Assembly (NCBI GenBank): GCA_040393065.1 | Contig: JBEBUW010000029.1 | Span: 1-41,879, forward strand | Reading direction: 5' to 3' | DNA length: 41,879 bases | From: JACCWM01 sp040393065 | Lineage (GTDB): Bacteria; Myxococcota_A; Bradymonadia; Bradymonadales; Bradymonadaceae | Shown here: piece after piece, positions 7,844 through 16,824 of the stretch | How the letters are laid out: every line of letters begins with the position of its first letter | Position numbering within the stretch: position 1 is the first letter of the stretch | Notes under the pieces: model-generated | Told to the model about the DNA's origin: nothing | Databases searched by the model: none | The model's input: the letters and a program-made list of their open reading frames with translations, nothing else | Program-made: the position numbers and the translations under genes

Positions 7844-9658
7844 TCAATCGCACCCGAAGGAATCCGCGGCCTTACCCGGCTCACCGGGATTTCCACCAGT
7901 GCCGCCCGGCGCAGAAGCGCCGCTCACAAACTGCACGCCATCCTGCAGCGTCAACGTAGACTTATGGCAATAAACGCCGAAGGAAACGCCGCCGGCTCCG
8001 CCGCCGCCATCACCGCCTTTACCGCCAGCACTGCCATCGCCGCCTTTGCCGCCATACGGCGTGGGAGCCGCGGTTGATGAGCTAGAAACTCCGCCTTTGC
8101 CCCCTGTGCCACCTTTGCCGCCTTCGCCGCCCTTACCACCATCGCCGCCCTTACCACCCGTGCCGGCAGTGAATGTAGAGTCTTTGATTTCAATATCTGC
8201 TTCGACCAAAAACAGGCCGAAGCTGCCGCCGCCGCCCTGTCCGCCCTGGCCGCCCTGGCCGGCGCATCCACCAGCACCGCCACCGCCGCCGCCGTTGCCA
8301 GCAACATTGGAACCCTTGGCAAAAGCCGCACCACCGCCACCACCACCGCCTCTTCCGTGTTCTCCGGCCGTACCATCGCCGCCATGCCCCGTGGGCTGCC
8401 AGAAGTCTTCGTAAAGTTCTCCTGCGGAAACGCCTCCTTCCCCATCTTCACCCGGTTCAACATTCAAAGACGCGCTCACTCCATCCCAACCATAACCATT
8501 ATTCACCGTCGCAACACCTCCGGCGCCTCCGGCTCCCCCCTCGACACTGCTTCCAGGCTGCGCCAGTCCATTTTTGGATTGCCCCACGCCTCCATTCCCT
8601 CCCATTGTGACCAATGGCGAACAAGCAGCATTACTCCCGCCCGTACCTGGTTCACTGCTCTCAGGCTTTACTACTCCAACAAGACCTCGATGCTCCCACA
8701 AAGCATTTCCACCATTCCCTCCATCGTTACCCGCTGCCCCGGCCTGCGCATCACTCCCATTGCCACCACGCCCGGCATGAGCCGTTACATAATGCAAGGC
8801 CAGCTGGTTCTCCTCGATCTGCCGGGCATACACCGCGTAATTCGACCGCCCGGCCGCCGCGTTTTCGGTCCGAAAACGAAGGCCATGGATAAGCGTGCGC
8901 CGGGTAATCGATTCCGCCCGCAAACCAAACACATCGGGCTCCGCTGATGGCAATGTCCCCTTCTTGATCAACAACGTCGGCCAGTTGTACGGCGTATAAC
9001 TGAAATCGCTATCGTAGCCGCCGAGCACAGAAATACCGTCAGCAACAGAAATCAGCTCGCTCTCAAAAACTTCTGAACCGCTGCTTGCCACAATCACCGC
9101 AACCCCACCTTTAGTCTTCCGCGCAGTATCAATCCCCTCCGGAATCGTTTTCAGCGGCAACTCCCGAGTGCCAGGGTTTTGCGTGTCGCCATTCTCCAGA
9201 TCGACGTACACAAAAACAGAATCCTCCGTCCAATCTTCAGGAATCTCCGGCATCAGACATATGGGCGGATCCTCTGCCCCGGCATTGCCCGCATCGTTAC
9301 ACGTTAACCAGACGCCAAGTCCCTGCAGGCCGCATCGTTCCTCTTTGGAAAACGTACAATCGCACGGCAAACAATGAACGATCCCGCCGCAGCTATCTTC
9401 GATCTCTCCGCAGACTTCTTCCGAACATTGAATGATCTCAGGAACACACGTCGGCTCCTCTACATCCTCTTCATCAACATCCGCTTCGTCTTCAACATCT
9501 TGATCTTGCCCATCCCCCGCATCATCCCCGCTTTCTGCCACATCCTCTTCTATCTCGTCAGCGTCCTGATTTTCCAGCAGAGCAGGAAGCTCATAATTCT
9601 GACAGCCTGCCGCCAGCAAAAACCCAGAAAATAGAATAGTAAGGCGTAAAATCTTCAT
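7844..9658 (-). CDS. Glycine-rich surface lipoprotein with beta-helix-like region (paralogue B)
   Basis: Predicted 604 residues. It has a lipoprotein signal peptide with lipobox LLAAGC, then a very acidic tether (about residues 30-70, Asp/Glu), a Cys-rich segment with about twelve cysteines (about 70-125), a beta-helix-like domain (VDLENGD, ELPLKTIPEGI, LGGYDSDFSYTPYNW), a Gly-rich PGRS-like tract of about 280 residues, and the tail GVYCHKS...DSFGCD. The start at 9658 gives a canonical signal peptide; the ribosome-binding site is weak. It shares domain order and several exact motifs (YDSDF-YTPY, GGAGGVS-GVYCH) with paralogue A, so the pair arose by tandem duplication. Function is unknown; surface display is inferred from the signal and the repeats. 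Confidence 0.85.
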   Translation of the reverse strand: MKILRLTILFSGFLLAAGCQNYELPALLENQDADEIEEDVAESGDDAGDGQDQDVEDEADVDEEDVEEPTCVPEIIQCSEEVCGEIEDSCGGIVHCLPCDCTFSKEERCGLQGLGVWLTCNDAGNAGAEDPPICLMPEIPEDWTEDSVFVYVDLENGDTQNPGTRELPLKTIPEGIDTARKTKGGVAVIVASSGSEVFESELISVADGISVLGGYDSDFSYTPYNWPTLLIKKGTLPSAEPDVFGLRAESITRRTLIHGLRFRTENAAAGRSNYAVYARQIEENQLALHYVTAHAGRGGNGSDAQAGAAGNDGGNGGNALWEHRGLVGVVKPESSEPGTGGSNAACSPLVTMGGNGGVGQSKNGLAQPGSSVEGGAGGAGGVATVNNGYGWDGVSASLNVEPGEDGEGGVSAGELYEDFWQPTGHGGDGTAGEHGRGGGGGGGAAFAKGSNVAGNGGGGGGAGGCAGQGGQGGQGGGGSFGLFLVEADIEIKDSTFTAGTGGKGGDGGKGGEGGKGGTGGKGGVSSSSTAAPTPYGGKGGDGSAGGKGGDGGGGAGGVSFGVYCHKSTLTLQDGVQFVSGASAPGGTGGNPGEPGKAADSFGCD

Positions 9659-10012
9659 AATTCAGCAACCCGGACTCAAAATCTTTAGAAACAATCCATA
9701 GGACTGTAATTTCCTGAAGGAACAATGCGATATTTGCAAAAATCTTTCAAATCCAACGGACTAATTTCCACAATATTGGAGTATGTCGCCTAATTCATAC
9801 GTTTTTCCTGCATGAACCGCAGGTTTCATCCTGTGACGGGTGCGTTTTCAAAAAATGGTCCCCAAAACCGTGCCCGAATCATGACCTGTGTTTTTCCAAG
9901 GGGCGAACTCCCACCGATTAGGGTACAGCGCGACTGGCGTATATGTTCTTGGGTAGGTGATTGTTCTACAGCGTCTCGAAATGCAAGGATGGCGCTGGCG
10001 GCGGAGATGCGG
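9659..10012. other. Divergent intergenic region, 354 bp
   Basis: AT-rich in its first 150 bases, GC-richer after. It must hold the promoters of paralogue B (minus) and the hybrid kinase (plus). I see no -35/-10 pair that clearly beats background. A weak minus-strand candidate is TTACAG-16-TAAAGA close to 9700. The plus-strand frame stays open upstream of 10013 but encodes nothing recognisable. Confidence 0.5.
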
Positions 10013-12805
10013 ATGAGTAGCGAAGACAGAAAAACAGGCGCGCAGCCTCAAGATCCGCAATTACTCAATGGCCTGGCAATGGCCCTGGATGCTGCCCAAC
10101 TTGGCATATGGGAACTTGATTTTGCCAGCGGAAACATCCGCCGTTCTTTAAGGCATGACCAAATCTTTGGCTACGATACACTACAACCCACCTGGAATCA
10201 GATGGACTCCTGGCGACACATCCGCCCTGAAGACAAGGCAGCTGTGGAGCAATCCTACAAAGAAGCCCTGGTAACAGGTTTCTGGCGAGCGCACTTTTAT
10301 ATTGACCGCAACGACGGAAAATCACAACCGATCACACTCAGCGCCAGTGTCTTGTACGATGTACGGGGCAAGCCCGAGCGTATGATCGGTGTCATCAGTG
10401 AAGACAAAGACATCAACCGCGACGCGCCAAACTCGCTCGAAGACCTGGCGCGCTCGGAAGCCTTAAAGCGCAGCCAACAAGCTCTGCGCCAGAATGAACA
10501 CTTTACACAAACCGTACTCAACAGCGTGGCCGACGGCGTGGTCGTCTATGATCGCGATCTGCGCTATGTCGCCTGGAACCGGGCCATGAGCATGGCCACA
10601 GGCATCTCCTCCGAACAAATCATCGGCCGCAATGTCCAGGAAGTTTTCCCCCAACTCTTAGCAGAAGGCGTTTTGGATCTGCTCCACCGCGCCCTCCAGG
10701 GCGAAAACCTCCGCTCCGGCGATCGCCCCTTTATCGTGCCCGCCACAGGCGAAAAAATCTGGATCCAGAGCCTCTTCAGCCCGCACTTTGATGCCGACGG
10801 CGAGATCATCGGGGTGGTCGGGATTATCCATAATGTGACCGAGCGGCGGCTGGCGGAAGAAAATCTCATAAAACTCAAAAGCGAAGAAATTGCACGCGTG
10901 CAGGCCGAAGAAGCCCAGCACAAAATTTCGACGATCCTGCAAAGCATCACAGACGCATTCTTTGCCATCGATAACAACTTTCGCTTTACCTACGTCAATC
11001 CTCGCGCCGCACAGTTTTTACGCCGCAGTGCCGATGAAATGCTCGGCCAGGATTTGCGTGAAATGTTCCCCACAATTGTGGAACACGAAGACTTCCATTA
11101 TCTGCGCAAAGCCATGGAAACCCGCGCACCCGTGAAGTTTGAAAGCCGGCTCCCTCATAACAAAGGCTGGCTGGCCATACGCATTTATCCTTCCGGTGAA
11201 GGCATCTCCATCTACTCTCACGATCTAACGCGCCAAAAGCGCGCAGAAGACCGCCTGCGTGCCAGCGAAGAGCGCTTCCGCGTCGTCACCGAAAACTCGC
11301 CAGATATCATCGTCGTCATCGAACCGTCTGGCCTCATTCAATACGCATCGCCGTCTGCGGAAGCCCTGCTGGGCTATTCGCCCGAGGAGCTGGAAGGCCG
11401 CAATCTGTTCAAAAAGTTTCCCTCCGACGCATCCCACACGTTGCGAAACAATCTGCTGCTTTTGATGTATGAGCCCGAAAAAAAAATCACCCTGGAGCTT
11501 GAAATTACCCGCCCGGGCGAGCAAGACATCTGCCTCGATATTCGCGCCAACAATCTGTTTACTCATCCCGACGAAACCTCAGGCATCCTCCTGACCATGC
11601 GCGATATCACCCGCGCCAAACATCACCAAAAAGAACTGGTGGAAGCGCGCAAAAAGGCCGAGCAAATGAACCGGCTCAAATCCAGCCTGCTGGCCAATAT
11701 GAGCCACGAGATCCACACGCCGCTCACCAGCCTGCTCGCGCAGGCAAACTTGCTGGCCGCCGAAATCCCGGACAAATACCGTGACGCCATCGAACGCATC
11801 GAACGCGGCGCGCGCCGCCTCGCTGATACCTTTGGCTCCGTACTTGCCCTGGCCCAGCTCGAAGGAAGCGCACTGGGCATCGAGCGCGAATCCTTCGATC
11901 TCGTCCGCGAAGTCCAGGCCGTGCTCCAGGAACACGAAAAAGCCGCGCGCAGAAAAAACCTGACGCTCCGCATCAAATCCGACCACAAAGAAATTCCGAT
12001 TTATACCGATCCCCTCTACATCGACCGCGTACTCAACAGCCTTGTAGATAACGCCATAAAATTCACCGAACAAGGCGAAGTCCTCATCGAACTCACCACC
12101 TCCGGTCCACAGGTCGAAATCATCGTCCGAGACACCGGAATCGGAATCCACCCGGAGTTTTTGCCCCAACTTTTTGACGAATTCCGCCAAGAATCCACCG
12201 GACTTTCACGCATGCACGAAGGCAGCGGCCTGGGCCTGGCCATCACCAAACGCATGGTCGAAGCGCTCGGCGGCACCATCGACGTCACCAGCGAACCCGG
12301 CGTCGGCAGCAGCTTTCGCGTGCGCCTGCTTACCCAGCCCGTAGAAAACCGCTCCCTGCAAAAATCCAGACGCCGCATGCTCGCCCAACAAGAAGCCGTC
12401 TCACGCCGCATCCTCAACAACGGCAATGGCAACGGCCAATCCAAACGCACCAACCGCGTGCTGCTCGTCGAAGACAACGAAGACATCCGCCCCCTGCTCG
12501 AACAACTCTTGAAAAAAGTCGGCGAAGTCGATGCCTTCTCAAACGCCGAAGCCGCACTGGAATGCGCGGCACGTACCAATTATGACATCGTGCTCATGGA
12601 TATCAGCCTGCCCAAAATGAGCGGCCTGGAAGCCATGCTCAAACTGCGAAGCATGCACGAATACGATAACGTCGCCGTCATCGCGATGACCGGACACGCC
12701 ATTCCCGGCGACCGCGAACGCTTCCTACAAGCCGGATTCGACGCCTACATCGCCAAACCCTTCGCGCCCAGCGAGCTGGTTTCCATGGTCGAAGCCTGGA
12801 TTTAG
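10013..12805 (+). CDS. Hybrid sensor histidine kinase: four PAS, HisKA, HATPase, receiver
   Basis: Predicted 930 residues from the ATG at 10013, chosen because GGAG sits six bases upstream; earlier in-frame starts (9989, 10007) have poorer spacing and the added residues look noncoding. No membrane segment is visible, so it is probably cytoplasmic. Approximate domains: PAS 18-137, 165-283, 305-420, 428-540; HisKA 553-620 with phospho-acceptor H565 in SHEIHTPL (family usually SHEIRTPL); HATPase 665-780 with N box (DNAIKF), G1 DTGIGI and G2 GSGLGLAI; receiver 815-930 with phospho-acceptor D863 and the conserved Lys in AKPF. The carboxy-terminal receiver suggests an internal phosphorelay. No partner regulator is adjacent. 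The signal sensed is unknown. Confidence 0.93.
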   Translation: MSSEDRKTGAQPQDPQLLNGLAMALDAAQLGIWELDFASGNIRRSLRHDQIFGYDTLQPTWNQMDSWRHIRPEDKAAVEQSYKEALVTGFWRAHFYIDRNDGKSQPITLSASVLYDVRGKPERMIGVISEDKDINRDAPNSLEDLARSEALKRSQQALRQNEHFTQTVLNSVADGVVVYDRDLRYVAWNRAMSMATGISSEQIIGRNVQEVFPQLLAEGVLDLLHRALQGENLRSGDRPFIVPATGEKIWIQSLFSPHFDADGEIIGVVGIIHNVTERRLAEENLIKLKSEEIARVQAEEAQHKISTILQSITDAFFAIDNNFRFTYVNPRAAQFLRRSADEMLGQDLREMFPTIVEHEDFHYLRKAMETRAPVKFESRLPHNKGWLAIRIYPSGEGISIYSHDLTRQKRAEDRLRASEERFRVVTENSPDIIVVIEPSGLIQYASPSAEALLGYSPEELEGRNLFKKFPSDASHTLRNNLLLLMYEPEKKITLELEITRPGEQDICLDIRANNLFTHPDETSGILLTMRDITRAKHHQKELVEARKKAEQMNRLKSSLLANMSHEIHTPLTSLLAQANLLAAEIPDKYRDAIERIERGARRLADTFGSVLALAQLEGSALGIERESFDLVREVQAVLQEHEKAARRKNLTLRIKSDHKEIPIYTDPLYIDRVLNSLVDNAIKFTEQGEVLIELTTSGPQVEIIVRDTGIGIHPEFLPQLFDEFRQESTGLSRMHEGSGLGLAITKRMVEALGGTIDVTSEPGVGSSFRVRLLTQPVENRSLQKSRRRMLAQQEAVSRRILNNGNGNGQSKRTNRVLLVEDNEDIRPLLEQLLKKVGEVDAFSNAEAALECAARTNYDIVLMDISLPKMSGLEAMLKLRSMHEYDNVAVIAMTGHAIPGDRERFLQAGFDAYIAKPFAPSELVSMVEAWI

Positions 12806-12969
12806 CCGCTTCAAAAAACCGCAAGCAACATCACGAATAACCTATTGATTCTCCCGGTGTTTTTGGAGTAGCTTCGCCACCGCGCGCACCCCGGAGAATT
12901 CCGCCGCCCGCGCACAGTTATTTGGATTGAAAAGCCCTTTTACTGCCCCCCGCCCCAGAAGTTTTTACT

Positions 12970-14859
12970 ATGTTTTCTGTTGCCCTTGTGCCTGCCGCCG
13001 GCCGTGGCGCGCGTCTTGATCGCCCTTCCACTCCCAAACCCCTGATCGATGTTGGCGGCCGCCCAATTTTGCTCGACGTGCTGCTCCGCCTCCAACAGGC
13101 CGGACTGCAACGCGCTGTGGTTGTGGTCGGCTTCGGCGGTGATGAAATCGTTCGCGAACTGACCAATCATCCCGAACTCACCATCGCCCTGGAATTCGTA
13201 AAAAACCCTGACTGGCAAAAAGGACTTGCCTCCAGCCTGTTGGCCGCGCGCGACAAAATCCAGGAACCCTTCGTCCTCGCTATGGCCGATCACCTCTTCG
13301 ATGGTGACCTGGTCAAAAAAGTCGCCCAGGCCCAACTTCAGGCCGACGAACAGGCCGTCATGCTTGTCGACAAGAACATCGACGCCATCCACGACCTGGC
13401 CGACGCCGTCAAAGTCCAACTCGCAGGCGAAAACAACACCTACGTCGCCGACATCAGCCGCACCCTCGACGAGACCTCCACCGACGCCGTAGACGCCGGA
13501 CTCTTTGCACTCCGCCCCGCGATCTTCGACGCCCTCGAAGAAGCCCTGCGCGAACAAGAGCCCGCCGACCTCACCGAAGCCATCCACGCACTCGCCGTGC
13601 AAGGCAAAGTCCGCGCCGTCTTCACCGACGGCGCTAGCTGGCACGACATCGACACGCCCTCCGCACTGATCCGCGCCGAGATGGAATTCCGCGCACGACG
13701 CCGCAAAGCCCAGGTCGCGTCCCCCAAATTCGCAGTCACCCAGGCCGACGTCCCCGCAACCCACAGCTACACCTTCACGACCGGCAAACCCGTCGACACC
13801 AAAGTCCTCATCCAGCGCGGATTCGTAAAAAATCCCTCCAGCCTGCAACTCATCCCCGACGAAAGCGCCTCCTCGCCGATTTACGTCTTCACCGATACCA
13901 AAGTCGACGGACTCTACGGCGATGCATTCGTCGGCGGCCTGGACAAACTCGGCTACGACGTCCGCCGCATCGTGCTCGCTGAAGGCGAAGAATCCAAGGC
14001 CCTGTCCAACTACAACCGCCTCGTAGAACGCGTTTTGGCCGGCGGCATCGACGAGCGCTCCGTGCTCATTTCACTCGGCGGCGGCGCCGTCTGCAACGTC
14101 TGCGGATTCATCGCCTCGACCCTGTACCGCGGCATCGGCCTCGTCCACGTCCCCACCACACTCATGGCCCAGTGCGACGCCGCCATCAGCCACAAACAAG
14201 GCTTAAACGGCGAGCGCGGCAAAAACCTCGTCGGTTCCTACTACCCGCCGATTTCCATCGCCGTCGACGTCGAAGTCCTCTCCACCCTCGAAGACTGGCT
14301 CGTGCCCGACGGCCTGAGCGAAGTCATCAAACACGCGCTCGGCCAGGACAAGGACTACCTCGATTTCCTGATGGACTACAAAGGCTCCATGTACGACCTG
14401 GACTTTCTGGAGTACGTCGTCCGCAAAAACATCGAACTCAAAGTCGGACTGATGGCCATCGACGCCAAAGAACACCGCGAAGGCATGGTCCTGCAGTACG
14501 GCCACTCCGTCGGCCACCCGATCGAGTTTTTGTCCGGCTACGACTTAAACCACGGCCAATCCGTCGCCATCGGCATGATGGTCGCAGCCCGCGTTGCACG
14601 CCAGCTCGGCGCCTGCGGCGATGACATGATCGAATTGCACCGCCAGGTCATCGAAAAATACGGGCTGCCCACGCGCATCCCCAAAAACATCCAGGTCGCC
14701 GATATCCTCGCAACCATGCGCTACAACAAACGCTTCCTCACCGAAGGAACCCGCATGGCGCTCATCGACAAACCCGGAAACCTCTGGTCCGTCGACGGCG
14801 ACTACGCCATCCCCGTCTCCGATGGCATCCTCAAAAGCGCAATCCTCGCCACCTATTAA
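12970..14859 (+). CDS. Fused sugar-phosphate nucleotidyltransferase / 2-deoxy-scyllo-inosose-synthase-like cyclase
   Basis: Predicted 629 residues with two enzymes in one chain. Residues 1-235 are a nucleotidyltransferase: PAAGRGARLDRP...KPL at 8-25 and WHDIDTP at about 224-230, the pattern of inositol-1-phosphate cytidylyltransferase-like proteins. Residues about 260-629 are a sugar-phosphate cyclase of the dehydroquinate synthase superfamily: Gly-rich NAD loop GGGAVCNVCG, VPTTL, KQGLN (K409), GKNLVGSYYPP, and metal ligands E451, H512 and H528. The KQxxN...GKNLVGxYYPP pattern is closer to 2-deoxy-scyllo-inosose synthase than to dehydroquinate synthase. It could cyclise a hexose phosphate and also activate the phosphorylated cyclitol with CTP or another NTP. 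Substrates are inferred. The SDR gene follows after 15 bases and a PfkB kinase after that, as expected of an operon. Confidence 0.88.
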   Translation: MFSVALVPAAGRGARLDRPSTPKPLIDVGGRPILLDVLLRLQQAGLQRAVVVVGFGGDEIVRELTNHPELTIALEFVKNPDWQKGLASSLLAARDKIQEPFVLAMADHLFDGDLVKKVAQAQLQADEQAVMLVDKNIDAIHDLADAVKVQLAGENNTYVADISRTLDETSTDAVDAGLFALRPAIFDALEEALREQEPADLTEAIHALAVQGKVRAVFTDGASWHDIDTPSALIRAEMEFRARRRKAQVASPKFAVTQADVPATHSYTFTTGKPVDTKVLIQRGFVKNPSSLQLIPDESASSPIYVFTDTKVDGLYGDAFVGGLDKLGYDVRRIVLAEGEESKALSNYNRLVERVLAGGIDERSVLISLGGGAVCNVCGFIASTLYRGIGLVHVPTTLMAQCDAAISHKQGLNGERGKNLVGSYYPPISIAVDVEVLSTLEDWLVPDGLSEVIKHALGQDKDYLDFLMDYKGSMYDLDFLEYVVRKNIELKVGLMAIDAKEHREGMVLQYGHSVGHPIEFLSGYDLNHGQSVAIGMMVAARVARQLGACGDDMIELHRQVIEKYGLPTRIPKNIQVADILATMRYNKRFLTEGTRMALIDKPGNLWSVDGDYAIPVSDGILKSAILATY

Positions 14860-14874
14860 TCCGTGGATCGTACC

Positions 14875-15660
14875 ATGAACGCTACAACTACCCCCAGGCG
14901 ACGTGTCCTCATCACCGGCGGCGCAAGCGGCATCGGCTTTGCCACCGCCCGCGCCTTCGCCGAACGCGGAGATCACGTCATCATCTGCGGCCGAAACGCC
15001 GAAAAACTCGCCGCCGCACGCGACCAGCTCGCCAGATTTGGCGACATCGAAACCTTCACCGTCGATGTCGCCAACCAGAACGACGTCGAAGCCATGTTCG
15101 CAGCGCTTCTAGAATCCTCCGGCGGCAAGCCCATCGACGTCCTCGTCGCCAGCGCCGGCACCTGCCAGCAAGCGCGCCTGGACGAACCGCACAGCGACGA
15201 CGTCTGGCACAACACCATCGCCACCAACCTCAACGGCGTGTATTACTGCTTGAAAGCCGCCTCAAAAAACATGCCCGACGGCGGCAATATCGTCGTCGTT
15301 TCCTCCGGCCTTGGCAAAAACGCCCGCGCCGGTTTCGAAGCCTACGTCGCCAGCAAACACGCCGTCCTCGGCCTTGCCAAATGCGCCGCCCTCGAACTCG
15401 CCCCGCGCCAGATCCGCGTCAATTCCGTCTGCCCGGGCTGGGTCGACACCGAAATGTCGCGCGCCGACGCCGCCAACTCCGCAAAAGCCGCCGGCATCTC
15501 CGTCGAAGAATTCCGCCGCAACGCCATCAGCGGCATCCCGCTCGGACGCATGGTCACTCCCGAAGAAGTCGCCGATCTGATCGAGTTTTTGTGCTCCGAC
15601 AAATCCAGCGCGATCACCGGCCAGAGCTACAACATCTCCGGCGGTGAGTTCTTCAATTGA
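14875..15660 (+). CDS. Short-chain dehydrogenase/reductase of the cyclitol cluster
   Basis: Predicted 261 residues, a classical SDR. Cofactor loop TGGASGIG at 14-21, SAG in the NAG position, catalytic serine at S143/S144, Y157 and K161 (YxxxK), then CPGWVDTEM and the C-terminal ITGQSYNISGG. The ATG at 14875 is used; a GTG at 14863 would add four residues. It lies 15 bases after the cyclase fusion and 11 bases before the kinase, so it is very likely co-transcribed. By analogy with cyclitol pathways it may reduce the cyclic ketone to an alcohol or oxidise another hydroxyl; the exact substrate cannot be read from the sequence. Confidence 0.9.
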   Translation: MNATTTPRRRVLITGGASGIGFATARAFAERGDHVIICGRNAEKLAAARDQLARFGDIETFTVDVANQNDVEAMFAALLESSGGKPIDVLVASAGTCQQARLDEPHSDDVWHNTIATNLNGVYYCLKAASKNMPDGGNIVVVSSGLGKNARAGFEAYVASKHAVLGLAKCAALELAPRQIRVNSVCPGWVDTEMSRADAANSAKAAGISVEEFRRNAISGIPLGRMVTPEEVADLIEFLCSDKSSAITGQSYNISGGEFFN

Positions 15661-15671
15661 CGAAAAACCCC

Positions 15672-16580
15672 ATGAAAACCCTCGTAATCGGCCACGTCAC
15701 CCACGACCACTACCAGGAAGGTTTCGTCGCCGGCGGCTGCGCATTTTACGGCGCCATGGTCCACGCACGCCTCGCCGGCCACACGCATCTGGTCACCCTG
15801 GTCGGCGAAGATTTCACCTGCGACCACGCCCTCCAAAACTTGAGCGCCACCACCTACCGCCAGGGCCAGACGACGGTTTTCGCCAACTACTATCCGCCCG
15901 ACGCCCCCCGCATCCAGCTTCTCGAAGCCCTGGCCGCCAACATCACGCCCACCCACATTCCCGCAGAATCGACCACCGCCGACCTCGTGCATTTCGCCCC
16001 GGTCTTGAGCGAAATCGAACTCGACGACTGGGATTTCAGCCAATACCCCGGCCTCGTCGCCATCAACGTCCAGGGCTGGATCAAAGTCGCCGGCGACACC
16101 GTCCAGCCCGCCGAATTCGAGCAATACCAGCAACGCGGCGTGGGCGGCGCGCAGAGCAAAAACCCCGCGCGCCGCGTCGTCCAAAAACCCTGGAACGTGC
16201 GCCCCGAACAACTCCACGGCATCGACATCGCCTGCCTGAGCGAAGAAGACCTCATCGGCCAGGGCGACCTGCTCGAACGCCTGATCTCCGCCATCCCCGT
16301 CGTCGCCCTGACCCGCAGCGAAGCCGGCAGCCGCATCTATCTCCACCAACAACCCACCGACATCGGCATTTACCCCACCCGACCCGTCGACCCGACCGGC
16401 GCCGGCGACGTTTTCGCCGCCACCTTCACCCACAAAATCTGCGAAGGTCTCGACCCACTCCAGGCCGCCCGCTTTGCCGCCGCAGCCTCGTCCATCGTCA
16501 TCGAAGACATCGGCGCCCGAGCCCTCACACGCCCCGATTTCGCCGAAGAACTACAGCGCCGCGCCCAACTTATCCGCTAA
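15672..16580 (+). CDS. PfkB-family carbohydrate/cyclitol kinase
   Basis: Predicted 302 residues, the usual size of ribokinase-like kinases. The N-terminus LVIGHVTHDHY followed by GGCAFYGA matches the substrate-binding start of the family. The C-terminal signature DPTGAGDVFAA (D240-A250) supplies the anion hole and catalytic base D246. It would phosphorylate a hydroxyl of a sugar or cyclitol with ATP; some PfkB members are myo-inositol kinases, and that fits this cluster. The ATG at 15672 is 11 bases after the SDR stop; a TTG at 15657 overlapping the SDR end is an alternative start. Part of the operon with the two preceding genes. Confidence 0.88.
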   Translation: MKTLVIGHVTHDHYQEGFVAGGCAFYGAMVHARLAGHTHLVTLVGEDFTCDHALQNLSATTYRQGQTTVFANYYPPDAPRIQLLEALAANITPTHIPAESTTADLVHFAPVLSEIELDDWDFSQYPGLVAINVQGWIKVAGDTVQPAEFEQYQQRGVGGAQSKNPARRVVQKPWNVRPEQLHGIDIACLSEEDLIGQGDLLERLISAIPVVALTRSEAGSRIYLHQQPTDIGIYPTRPVDPTGAGDVFAATFTHKICEGLDPLQAARFAAAASSIVIEDIGARALTRPDFAEELQRRAQLIR

Positions 16581-16607
16581 ACGCTACGCTCTGCTTTTCT
16601 TCTCTTA

Positions 16608-16784
16608 GCTTTTCTTTTTTCTGCTTTTTCCTTCGCGGCTTCGCGGCTTCGCGCGAGACACGCCTTTGCCGTGCTTTTCTTTTTTCTGCTTTTCCTTCGC
16701 GGCTTCGCGGCTTCGCGCGAGACACGCCTTTGTCGTGCTTTTCTCGGCTTTTTTTCTTCACGGCTTCACACGAGAAACGCCTTA
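16608..16784. repeat. Tandem 65-bp repeat upstream of the LuxC-like gene
   Basis: Two nearly identical units (16608-16672 and 16673-16736) and a degenerate third (16737-16784). Each unit is a T-rich stretch followed by two direct TTCGCGGC steps and GCGCGAGACACGCC. It fills most of the 244-bp gap between the kinase and LuxC-like genes. The minus strand is open through it and reads as a basic Arg/Lys/Ala-rich product, which I take to be a by-product of the repeat. Confidence 0.75.
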
Positions 16785-16824
16785 TACCTTCCAACAACCA
16801 CCATACATCGTCAGAGTAAAAACC

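Noticed and set aside
12970..14859. Aromatic-pathway dehydroquinate synthase
   Set aside because: The cyclase motifs fit the 2-deoxy-scyllo-inosose-type group better, it is fused to a nucleotidyltransferase, and no other shikimate gene is near; not fully excluded without phylogeny.
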